DNA of 29,447 nucleotides. Source: an uncultured Paracoccaceae bacterium (lineage in GTDB: Bacteria > Pseudomonadota > Alphaproteobacteria > Rhodobacterales > Rhodobacteraceae). Under the pieces are notes generated by a model. That model worked only from the letters and a program-made list of their open reading frames with translations, had not been told where the DNA came from and searched no databases. The position numbers and the translations under genes were made by a program. Below are positions 22,797 through 29,447 of this stretch, piece by piece. Where the stretch lies: contig CALESR010000311.1 in assembly GCA_937907485.1 (NCBI GenBank), positions 1-29,447 on the forward strand, in the 5' to 3' direction. The stretch's first letter is position 1. Every line of letters begins with the position of its first letter.

Positions 22797-23615
22797 ATGA
22801 ACCTTTCCCCTGCCCGCCCTCCAAACCGGCAAAGCCCCATGCGAACCGTCGAAAAAGCCTTGAAATTGCTGGAGGTTTTCTCGGACAAGGTTGTCGAGAT
22901 CGGACTGTCCGACCTTGCGCGACACTCGGGCATCGACAAGGCGACCGTCTTGCGGATGCTGGGCGACATGGCGGAAAGCGGCCTTGTCGAGCAGAACCCC
23001 GACAGTCGCCGCTGGCGTCTTGGCGCCGGGGTGTTGCGGCTGGCCCGCCTGCGCGAGGCGGCGCAGCCGGTGACGCAGGTGATGACACCGATTCTGGAGC
23101 GCCTCGCCGAACAAACGGGCGAAACGGCGCATGTCTCTCTCCTGTCGGGGCGCGATCTGGCGAATGTCGGCGTCGTCGAAAGCACCCGCGCCAACCGCGT
23201 GCATATTGAACCTGGGCTGGCGCTGCCGCTGCACGCGACGGCGTCGGGCATTGCGTTCTCGGCCTTTGCCCGACCCGAACAGACCGAACGCGCGCTCGCC
23301 CGCCGCCTGACAGCCGTCACCGGCACCACGCCGACCACGCGCGAGGCGCTGGCCCTCCAGATCCAGCGCGCCCGCACACGGGGCTGGGCGGTGGCCGACC
23401 AGACCTATGAATCCGAGGTGTATGGCCTGGCTGTGCCGATCTTTGGCGCCGATGGTTTCGCCTGTGGCGCGCTGGCCGTTGCCGTGCCCTCGTCACGCGT
23501 GACGCCCGCCTATGAGCGCAACATCCTGTCCGCCCTCGCCCCTGCCGCACTGGATGCGACACGGGGTCTGGGCGGGCGCGTGCCCCCCCATCACCAGATC
23601 AGCGATCAGGAGTAA
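22797..23615 (+). CDS. IclR family transcriptional regulator
   Basis: The protein of about 272 residues has an N-terminal IclR winged helix (TVEKALKLLEVFSDK, IGLSDLARHSGIDKATVLRMLGDMAESGLVEQ). A C-terminal effector domain follows (ETAHVSLLSGRDLANVGVVES, PLHATASGIAFSAF, GWAVADQTYESEVYGLAVPIFG). IclR proteins control catabolic operons in response to pathway metabolites. The start is uncertain: ATG 22797 and ATG 22839 (MRTVEKA) are both reasonable and neither has a strong Shine-Dalgarno. It is divergent from tctC and followed after only three bases by an aminotransferase gene, so it probably controls both arms of this divergon. Confidence 0.9.
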   Translation: MNLSPARPPNRQSPMRTVEKALKLLEVFSDKVVEIGLSDLARHSGIDKATVLRMLGDMAESGLVEQNPDSRRWRLGAGVLRLARLREAAQPVTQVMTPILERLAEQTGETAHVSLLSGRDLANVGVVESTRANRVHIEPGLALPLHATASGIAFSAFARPEQTERALARRLTAVTGTTPTTREALALQIQRARTRGWAVADQTYESEVYGLAVPIFGADGFACGALAVAVPSSRVTPAYERNILSALAPAALDATRGLGGRVPPHHQISDQE

Positions 23616-23618
23616 CCG

Positions 23619-24974
23619 ATGCCCAAGGACGAGAATTTCCTCAAGGCCAACAACGCCCGCCACCTGTGGCACCCGATGGCGCATCCGGCCGACATGAAAG
23701 CCAACCCGCCCGCCATCATCACCGGCGGCAAGGGCGTGCGCATTACCGATGTCGACGGGCATGAGGTGGTCGATGGCGTGGGGGGGCTGTGGAACGTCAA
23801 CCTCGGCTATTCCTGCGAGCCGGTGAAGGCCGCCATCGCCGCACAACTTGACCGGCTGCCCTATTACTCGATCTTTCGCGGCACATCGAACGATGCGGTG
23901 ATCGAACTGTCGGAAGAGCTGAAGGACTTCTTTGCCCCCGACGGGCTGACACGCGCCTTCTATACCTCGGGCGGCGGCGACAGCGTCGAAACCGCGCTGC
24001 GGCTAGCACGGCAGTATCACAAGATCCGGGGCGAGGCCGGGCGCACCAAGTTCCTGAGCCTGAAAAAGGGCTATCACGGCACGCATTTCGGCGGCGCCTC
24101 GGTCAATGGCAACGCCAATTTCCGCACCGCGTACGAGCCGATGCTGCCGGGGTGCTTCCACATCCCCGCGCCATTCCCCTATCGCAACCCGTTCAACGAG
24201 ACCGATCCGGCAAAACTGGCGCAGTTGTGCCTCGCCGCGCTCGAAGACGAGATCGCCTTTCAGGGCGCGGGCACCATCGCCGCCTTCATCATGGAGCCGA
24301 TCCTGGGCGCCGGCGGGGTGATCCCGCCGCATGCCAGCTTCATGCCGGGCGTGGCCGAGATCTGCAAAAGGAACGGCATCCTGCTGATCGCCGACGAGGT
24401 CATCACGGCCTTTGGCCGCACCGGGGCGTGGAGCGGCAGCCGCCTTTGGGGCGTTAAACCGGACTTCATGTGCACCGCCAAGGCGATCACCAATGGCTAT
24501 TTTCCCTTTGGCGCGGTGATGATCGCCGAGGGGGTGGTCGAGGTCTTCGAAAAGGACACCACCGGCAAGGCGGCCATCGGGCATGGCTATACCTACTCGG
24601 GTCACCCCGTCGGCGCAGCAGCGGCCATCGCCTGCCTCGCCGAGACAAAGCGGCTGAACGTGGTTGAAAACGCTGCGGCTCGCGGGGCGCAATTGTGGGC
24701 CGGGATCAACGCGCTGAAGGCCAAATACCCATTGATCGGCGATGTGCGCGGCGGCCACGGGCTGATGCTGGCGCTGGAGATGGTCGCCGATCGCAGCACC
24801 AAGGCCGCCCCGGACAAGGCACTGCCGGGCAAGGTGCAAACGGTGGCGTATCAGGCCGGGGCGATGGTGCGGGTCTCGGGCGCCAACATCATCCTTTCGC
24901 CGCCCTTGGTGCTGACGGCGGCTGACGCGCAGATCATCCTCGACGCGCTGGATGCGGGGTTCGCAGCCCTGTAA
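23619..24974 (+). CDS. class III aminotransferase, omega-amino acid:pyruvate type
   Basis: This 451-residue PLP enzyme has GGLWNVNLGY near residue 55, YTSGGGDSVETALRLARQY, KKGYHGTHFGGASV, ADEVITAFGRTG with Asp259, and the PLP lysine Lys288 in TAKAITNGYFP. Its wording fits the large omega-aminotransferase group (beta-alanine, taurine or diamine with pyruvate) common in Roseobacter-type bacteria. It differs clearly from the AGXT2L-type enzyme in the opposite operon. Its AGGAG site overlaps the iclR stop, and only three bases separate the genes, so they are co-transcribed. It may deaminate a terminal amine of the imported substrate or a pathway intermediate. Confidence 0.92.
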   Translation: MPKDENFLKANNARHLWHPMAHPADMKANPPAIITGGKGVRITDVDGHEVVDGVGGLWNVNLGYSCEPVKAAIAAQLDRLPYYSIFRGTSNDAVIELSEELKDFFAPDGLTRAFYTSGGGDSVETALRLARQYHKIRGEAGRTKFLSLKKGYHGTHFGGASVNGNANFRTAYEPMLPGCFHIPAPFPYRNPFNETDPAKLAQLCLAALEDEIAFQGAGTIAAFIMEPILGAGGVIPPHASFMPGVAEICKRNGILLIADEVITAFGRTGAWSGSRLWGVKPDFMCTAKAITNGYFPFGAVMIAEGVVEVFEKDTTGKAAIGHGYTYSGHPVGAAAAIACLAETKRLNVVENAAARGAQLWAGINALKAKYPLIGDVRGGHGLMLALEMVADRSTKAAPDKALPGKVQTVAYQAGAMVRVSGANIILSPPLVLTAADAQIILDALDAGFAAL

Positions 24975-24994
24975 GGCCGCGCTGGCGGGTGCGT

Positions 24995-25022
24995 CGGAGT
25001 GGGGGTTTCAGCCCCCTCTCCG
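24995..25022. terminator. hairpin between convergent aminotransferase and MFS genes
   Basis: CGGAG-T-GGGGG and CCCCC-T-CTCCG pair around a 6-base TTTCAG loop, giving two 5-bp stems separated by a single T-T mismatch. It sits in the 81-base gap between two stop codons and could end transcription from both sides. No clear T-run follows, so efficiency is uncertain. Confidence 0.5.
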
Positions 25023-25055
25023 CCCCTTGGAGCATTTGAGCCTCGATGAAGCCCC

Positions 25056-26177
25056 TCAGGACTCCGGGCGCAGCGAACCAGCCAAGGCACTGATGCCCAG
25101 CGCCATCAGGGCGATGAGGGCAAAGGCCGTGGGCAGGCTGGTGGCCTGCGCGACGGCGCCAATGGCGACCGGTCCCAGCACCATGCCGCCATAACCCAGC
25201 GTCGCCACGCCAGCGATCGCGCGGCCGGGCGGGATATGCGGGTCGTTCGCGGCGCGAGAGAAGGCCAGCGGCACGACGACCGAATACCCCAGACCTACCA
25301 GCGCGAAACCGGCAAGGCCGGTGGCCAGCGTGGCGCCCAGAAGCGCCGTCACCAGCCCGGCAGCGGCGAGCAGCCCGGCGATCTGCGCCGCCTTCACCGC
25401 GCCCAGCCGGTTGATGACCCGCCCGGCGCCCAGTCTTGCCGCCATCATCACCACGGAATAGACCCCATAACCCAACGCGGCGCGGGCTTCGGTGGTGCCG
25501 GCGACGTCAATCAGAAACACGGCCGACCAGTCGGCCATCGCACCCTCGCCGACCGAGGAACACAACGCCACCACCCCCACCGCCACCAGCACCCTGGGCG
25601 GCAGGGCAAAGCCTGCCCCGGCAGCACTGCGGGCCGAGGGCCAAGGCAGGGCCGCCGCCCAGAGCGCCAGCGTGGCAAAGACCGCGGCTCCGACGGTGAA
25701 ATGCACGCCGACCCCGAGACCCAACGCCACCGCGCCCCAGCCCGAGAGCGCGCCCAGCCCGGCACCAAGGCTCCACATCGCGTGGAAGGCGGGCATGATG
25801 GTGCGGCCCAGCGCACGCTCGACCTCGGCGGCCCAGGCGTTCATCGTGACATCCATCGCCCCGTGCCCCGCGCCGAACAGCACCAGCAGCGCCCCCAGCG
25901 CCAGCGGCGAGGGGGCCAGCGCCAGCAAGGGCAGCGCGGCCGCATAGATCAGGGCAATGGCGCGCGTCGCGGTCGCCGCGCCGATCCGGTCGCTCAGCCG
26001 CCCGGCCAGTGGAAAGGACAGGATCGCCCCGGCAGCGAGGCACAAGAGGATGCGCCCCAGCGCGCCGGGCTCCAGCGCAAAGGCCTGCACAAAGGCCGGA
26101 ATGCGCGAGGCCCAGAGGCCAAAGAGGGCGCCGTTAAGCAGAAACATCGCCGAAACGGCCAGACGGGCGCGCAGCAT
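25056..26177 (-). CDS. MFS transporter, YbjJ-like
   Basis: A 373-residue major facilitator protein with about twelve hydrophobic segments. FGLWASRIPAFVQAF near the start, the loop GRLSDRIGAATATR between segments 2 and 3, and AGHGAMDVTMNAWAAEVERALGR are typical of the YbjJ branch (E. coli inner membrane protein YbjJ). Substrate is unknown. ATG 26177 has GGAGAG upstream; the longer version to 26219 is not needed. It lies downstream of the subtilase gene on the same strand but is separated from it by a strong terminator, so it is probably a separate transcript. Confidence 0.88.
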   Translation of the reverse strand: MLRARLAVSAMFLLNGALFGLWASRIPAFVQAFALEPGALGRILLCLAAGAILSFPLAGRLSDRIGAATATRAIALIYAAALPLLALAPSPLALGALLVLFGAGHGAMDVTMNAWAAEVERALGRTIMPAFHAMWSLGAGLGALSGWGAVALGLGVGVHFTVGAAVFATLALWAAALPWPSARSAAGAGFALPPRVLVAVGVVALCSSVGEGAMADWSAVFLIDVAGTTEARAALGYGVYSVVMMAARLGAGRVINRLGAVKAAQIAGLLAAAGLVTALLGATLATGLAGFALVGLGYSVVVPLAFSRAANDPHIPPGRAIAGVATLGYGGMVLGPVAIGAVAQATSLPTAFALIALMALGISALAGSLRPES

Positions 26178-26200
26178 GGGCTCTCCTGTGCGAGACATGC

Positions 26201-26229
26201 AAAAGGGGCCGGTGCACAACCGGCCCCTT
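26201..26229 (-). terminator. Rho-independent terminator of the subtilase gene
   Basis: On the minus strand a perfect 11-bp stem, AAGGGGCCGGT with ACCGGCCCCTT (bases 26219-26229 and 26203-26213), encloses a 5-base loop. The stem is followed by TTTT at its base (26204-26201). It lies about 40 bases after the subtilase stop and before the MFS start, so it ends the protease transcript. Confidence 0.8.
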
Positions 26230-26269
26230 GCTGGGATGGGGGTGTCACACGCACATGGCGCCGCTCAGG

Positions 26270-27673
26270 TCACGGGCAAAGGCCACCAATGAGCAGTTCC
26301 TGACGCGCCAGTCCGACGTTGATCCGCGGGAAGGTGCCGACCGTGCCGACACGGCTCACCGAGGTGGCCGTGCACTGCAGCGCGGCCAGAATCTCGGCCA
26401 CGGTAGCGGTGGGTTTGGCCTGACGGAGTTGGGCAAAGGCCCCGGCAACATGCGGCGTCGCCATCGAGGTGCCGCTGAGCACGGCGGTCTCACGGCGATA
26501 GTTGATATAGGCGGCCTCGATATTCACGCCCGGCGCCATCAAGTCGACCAGACCGCTGGCCTGATTCGAAAAGCTGGCGATAGCATCGCTGTCATCGGTC
26601 GCGCCGACCGTGACCGCGTTGCTGATGCATGCCGGAAAACCCACGCCATCGGTGTAATAGCTGTTGCCCGAGGCGATCACCACGGCAACACCCAGCGAGG
26701 TCAACTGGTTGACGACCGCCGTATAGGCGGGCAGTTCGCTGTCGCAATTGGACGAGTAATACCCACCACCGAGGCTGAGGTTGGCCGAGGCGATGTCATA
26801 AAACGGCGCCATGGCCGCGACACGCTCAAGCCCGGCGATCTGGTCGGACTGGAACGCCAGCACGCAGTCGCTCGCGCCCGAACATTGGGTCGACGGGAAC
26901 CGGCTGAACACCTGAATGGCAATCAACTGCGCGGCCGGGGCGACACCGCGCATGGCCCGCGGGAAGCGACCCAGCACCGTGGCGGCGACATGGGTGCCAT
27001 GCCCGCAGCCAGAGATCGACGCGTCGCAATTGGGGGCGACCCGGCCGCCGGTTTCCGAGGTGACACCGCCGCGGCACAACGAGGTCGCGCCATAAAACGC
27101 ATCATTCGACGAATAGCAGGCCGACGAGAGGACCGCGTCATCAAAGGCCCGGTGGCGATAGTAGAAGCCGGTATCCAGCACCGCGGTCGCCCAACCGGTG
27201 CCATCGACGCCCCGCCGCCAGAGGCCGCGCGACCCGATCACCGCGGTGCTGGTATCCAGCAGCGGCGGCAGCGGAACATCCTCGTGGATCGAGGTGACGC
27301 CGGGGGTGGTGGCAAGGCGCTGCACCTCGGCCGCGGTCAGCGACAGGGTGGTATAGGGAATGGTCTCAAAACTGCGGACGACCGAATCGGCACCGAACAC
27401 TGCCGAAACCTGCGCCGCCGCCGCCGAAATCGCCTGACGCTGGCTTTCCACCGCACTGGCGTCCAGCGTGCCCTCGGGCGCGGCGGGCACGTTGAGTCCG
27501 ACGATCACCCGGACCTGACCCAGTGATTCCGCACGGGATACAAGGGCCGACGCCGCTGCCGCCAGTGAAGGCGCCTGCGCTGATGCGGCCAGTGGCGCGA
27601 TCAGACCGGTCGCCAGAAGCCCCAACGCGCCCAGCCCTCGCAGGGCGCTATTTGCAAAAAAACCGTGCTTCAT
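26270..27673 (-). CDS. secreted subtilisin-like serine protease (S8 family)
   Basis: The 467-residue exported protease has a signal peptide (residues about 1-33, ending ASAQA). An I9-like propeptide follows (VRVIVGLNV near residue 54 to SIHEDVPLPPLL near residue 138), then a subtilase domain with Asp167 in AVLDTGFYY, His225 in GHGTHVAATV and Ser403 in GTSMATPHVA. Asn337 in ASGNS supplies the oxyanion hole. Ten cysteines lie in the mature part, enough for five disulfides. ATG 27673 places the signal peptide correctly; an in-frame ATG at 27685 is a close alternative. It has its own promoter and terminator, so it is a single-gene unit. The substrate is unknown. Confidence 0.92.
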   Translation of the reverse strand: MKHGFFANSALRGLGALGLLATGLIAPLAASAQAPSLAAAASALVSRAESLGQVRVIVGLNVPAAPEGTLDASAVESQRQAISAAAAQVSAVFGADSVVRSFETIPYTTLSLTAAEVQRLATTPGVTSIHEDVPLPPLLDTSTAVIGSRGLWRRGVDGTGWATAVLDTGFYYRHRAFDDAVLSSACYSSNDAFYGATSLCRGGVTSETGGRVAPNCDASISGCGHGTHVAATVLGRFPRAMRGVAPAAQLIAIQVFSRFPSTQCSGASDCVLAFQSDQIAGLERVAAMAPFYDIASANLSLGGGYYSSNCDSELPAYTAVVNQLTSLGVAVVIASGNSYYTDGVGFPACISNAVTVGATDDSDAIASFSNQASGLVDLMAPGVNIEAAYINYRRETAVLSGTSMATPHVAGAFAQLRQAKPTATVAEILAALQCTATSVSRVGTVGTFPRINVGLARQELLIGGLCP

Positions 27674-27731
27674 TATCCGACCCATTCGTTGAAAACACTG
27701 TCTGCGACCCTCTCTGGCCGCCTTGAGCGAA

Positions 27732-27760
27732 ACTTTAGAGAAGTTGGCGAGTGTTGTCAC
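27732..27760 (-). promoter_or_regulatory. promoter of the subtilase gene
   Basis: On the minus strand GTGACA (27760-27755) and TAAAGT (27737-27732) are 17 bases apart, matching the sigma70 consensus at five and four of six positions. A leader of about 50 bases precedes ATG 27673. The promoter begins 18 bases downstream of the DUF1285 stop, separating the two same-strand genes. Confidence 0.5.
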
Positions 27761-27777
27761 GCAGTCTGGCACGGACC

Positions 27778-28404
27778 TCACGTCAATTGATCGGCGGGGC
27801 TCAGACCAAAAAACTGCCCGCCTGACCAAAGGCCCAGCCACTCCTGCCCCTCGATCCGCCCAAGCATGGCAAGGTCGACAAGCCGGTAGAAACTCTTGCG
27901 GTCGATCAAGGCCTCGAGTCCGGCGCGAATCATCACATAGGGGGCGGGTTCGCCGCTGTCCGGGTCGCGCACCACGCGGATCGGATGGAGGGGTCCGGCC
28001 TCGGCGCTGTCACCGACATTGGTGTGAAAGGTCAGGCTCTGGCCCTCGCCCTGCCCGGTGGCGGTGAAATCGACAGCGACAAAGGGCGCGTCATCAACGC
28101 GGATGCCGACCTTTTCGACGGGGGTGACCAGATAATAGCGCCCCTCTTCCAGCTTCAGGATGGTCGAGAACAGTCGCACCAGCGGCGCACGGCCAATCGG
28201 GGTGCCCAGATAGAACCAGGTGCCATCACGCGCGATGCGAATGTCCAGATCGCCGCAGAATGGCGGGTTCCACAGGTGCACCGGCGGCAAACCGCCCCCT
28301 TTCGCCGCCTTGCCCGCCGCCGCAGCGAGGGAATCGGCACTGGGTGTCACATTGTCTTGTGGCTTTGGCATTTTGTCCAAACTGGTCTGGGCGAAGGGGT
28401 TCAT
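27778..28404 (-). CDS. DUF1285 family protein
   Basis: A 208-residue soluble protein of unknown function. The family is recognised by PPVHLWNPPFCGDLDIRIARDGTWFYLGTPIGR in its first half, then RLFSTILKLEEGRYYLVTPVEKVGI and YVMIRAGLEALIDRKSFYRLV (each spanning the known DUF1285, PF06938, conserved core). It has no signal peptide or membrane segment. An N-terminal stretch of about 35 residues is low-complexity and Ala/Lys-rich. ATG 28404 is used. It is divergent from a MoxR ATPase with a 51-base gap, an arrangement often kept in alphaproteobacteria, but no functional link is established. Confidence 0.85.
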   Translation of the reverse strand: MNPFAQTSLDKMPKPQDNVTPSADSLAAAAGKAAKGGGLPPVHLWNPPFCGDLDIRIARDGTWFYLGTPIGRAPLVRLFSTILKLEEGRYYLVTPVEKVGIRVDDAPFVAVDFTATGQGEGQSLTFHTNVGDSAEAGPLHPIRVVRDPDSGEPAPYVMIRAGLEALIDRKSFYRLVDLAMLGRIEGQEWLGLWSGGQFFGLSPADQLT

Positions 28405-28455
28405 CGTGGCATATAACCCCCCAGACAGAAAGATCACGCCCCGGAGGATGCGCAC

Positions 28456-29447
28456 ATGAGCGACAATTTGGTCCCGGCGATCGAGGCACTGGCCGAACGG
28501 CTGGCGCAGGCCCGCGCCGCCATCGCCCCGCGCTTCATCGGTCAGGAGGCGGTGGTCGACCTGTCTCTGGCCGCACTGCTCAGCGGAGGGCATGCATTGC
28601 TGGTCGGGCTACCCGGTCTGGGCAAGACCCGGCTGGTCGATACGCTGGCCACGGTCATGGGCCTGCACTCGAACCGCATCCAGTTCACGCCAGACCTGAT
28701 GCCGGCGGATATTCTGGGGTCCGAAGTGCTCGACACCGACGACACCGGTCGCCGGGCGTTTCGCTTTATCGAAGGGCCCGTGTTCTGCCAGCTTCTGATG
28801 GCGGACGAGATCAACCGTGCCTCGCCGCGCACGCAATCGGCACTGCTGCAGGCGATGCAGGAGCGCGAGGTCACCATCGCTGGCCAGCATCGCAAGCTGG
28901 GCGTGCCGTTTCACGTTCTGGCGACGCAGAACCCGATCGAGCAAGAGGGCACCTATCCCCTGCCCGAGGCGCAGCTGGACCGTTTCCTCGTCCAGATCGA
29001 CGTGCCCTATCCGGACCGCGCGACAGAACGTGCGATCCTGCTGGCAACCACCGGCACCGACGACGCCGCGGTCGGCGCGGTCTTTGGCCCCGCTGATCTG
29101 CTGGCGGCGCAGACGCTGATCCGCCGGATGCCAGTGGGTGAAACGGTGGTGGCGGCGATCCTGACGCTGGTGCGCGCCTGCCGCCCCGGCACGCCCGAGG
29201 CTGACGCCAGCCTTGGCGACAGTCTGGCCTGGGGTCCGGGCCCGCGCGCAGCGCAGGCGCTGATGCTGGCGGTGCGGGCGCGGGCACTGTTGATGGGGCG
29301 GCTGGCCCCCTCGACCGAGGATGTCGCCGCGCTGGCACGGCCGGTTCTTGTGCACCGCATGGCGTTGAGTTTCGCGGCCCGCGCGCGGGGCGAGGATCTG
29401 GGCGCGCTGATCGACCGCGTCGCCGCACGCGCAACCGGCGCTGTCGA
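28456..29447 (+). CDS. MoxR family AAA+ ATPase, C-terminus beyond the window
   Basis: At least 330 residues are encoded before the window ends. The AAA_3 ATPase shows Walker A GLPGLGKT at residues 51-58, Walker B LLMADEIN with Asp117-Glu118, and sensor 1 Asn159 in ATQNPIEQEG. PEAQLDRFLVQIDVPYP and the C-terminal lid follow. MoxR proteins act as chaperone-like ATPases that mature or activate partner complexes, usually with DUF58 and VWA-domain proteins encoded next to them; those would lie to the right. GGAGGA precedes ATG 28456. The usual MoxR length is about 330-340, so only a few residues should be missing. Confidence 0.95.
   Translation, partial: MSDNLVPAIEALAERLAQARAAIAPRFIGQEAVVDLSLAALLSGGHALLVGLPGLGKTRLVDTLATVMGLHSNRIQFTPDLMPADILGSEVLDTDDTGRRAFRFIEGPVFCQLLMADEINRASPRTQSALLQAMQEREVTIAGQHRKLGVPFHVLATQNPIEQEGTYPLPEAQLDRFLVQIDVPYPDRATERAILLATTGTDDAAVGAVFGPADLLAAQTLIRRMPVGETVVAAILTLVRACRPGTPEADASLGDSLAWGPGPRAAQALMLAVRARALLMGRLAPSTEDVAALARPVLVHRMALSFAARARGEDLGALIDRVAARATGAV

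Noticed and set aside
1..29447. CRISPR arrays, tRNA genes, transposons or phage genes
   Set aside because: No regularly spaced direct repeats, transposase motifs, terminal inverted repeats or tRNA-like cloverleaf sequences were noticed by reading; a covariance-model scan was not possible.

Overview
The window is GC-rich, densely packed DNA with short intergenic gaps and many 4-base stop/start overlaps. The gene content (accD-folC, NnrU, CoxG, a TctCBA transporter, omega-aminotransferase, DUF1285 next to a MoxR ATPase) suggests an alphaproteobacterium, most likely of the Rhodobacteraceae/Roseobacter group. This assignment comes from reading protein motifs, not from a database search. No tRNA, rRNA, CRISPR array, insertion sequence or phage gene was seen. 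No stretch longer than about 170 bases lacks a gene.

Layout. (1) 1-862: edge of a homoprotocatechuate (hpa/hpc) catabolic cluster, with a partial isomerase gene divergent from its MarR-type regulator hpaR. (2) 895-4599, minus strand: a compact run tag, CPBP protease, accD, folC (DNA repair, membrane protease, fatty-acid and folate synthesis). (3) 4670-6709: NnrU membrane protein, CoxG-like protein and an orphan LuxR-type response regulator. (4) 6706-10225: a translationally coupled unit of an AbrB-family membrane protein, a D-2-hydroxyacid dehydrogenase and a TauE/SafE permease, divergent from a GntR/FCD regulator. (5) 10287-12586: an AEC-family transporter and a MauG-like di-haem peroxidase. 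(6) 12593-14744: pobA (4-hydroxybenzoate 3-monooxygenase) divergent from an AraC-type regulator. (7) 14756-24974: the most interesting part, a catabolic divergon described below. (8) 25056-29447: a YbjJ-like MFS transporter, a secreted subtilase with its own promoter and terminator, a DUF1285 protein and the start of a MoxR AAA+ ATPase.

The catabolic divergon. Reading leftwards from 22701 are tctC, a strong hairpin, tctB, tctA, a PuuC-like aldehyde dehydrogenase, a class III PLP enzyme of the AGXT2L (phospho-lyase) type, an APH/hydroxylysine-kinase-like phosphotransferase and a Tm-1-like ATP-binding protein. Most joints are overlaps of 4 to 20 bases. Reading rightwards are an IclR regulator and an omega-amino-acid aminotransferase. 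The enzymes fit a logical route: import of a hydroxylated amine or amino acid, phosphorylation of the hydroxyl group, PLP-dependent removal of phosphate and ammonia to give an aldehyde, and oxidation to an acid. The substrate is not determined; 5-hydroxylysine or an ethanolamine-like amino alcohol are candidates. The role of the Tm-1-like protein is unknown.

Control signals that can be read include a perfect TATAAT inside a palindrome in the tctC-iclR gap, a sigma70-like promoter overlapping an hpa operator candidate, a near-leaderless gntR start, and hairpin terminators after the subtilase gene and between the aminotransferase and MFS genes.
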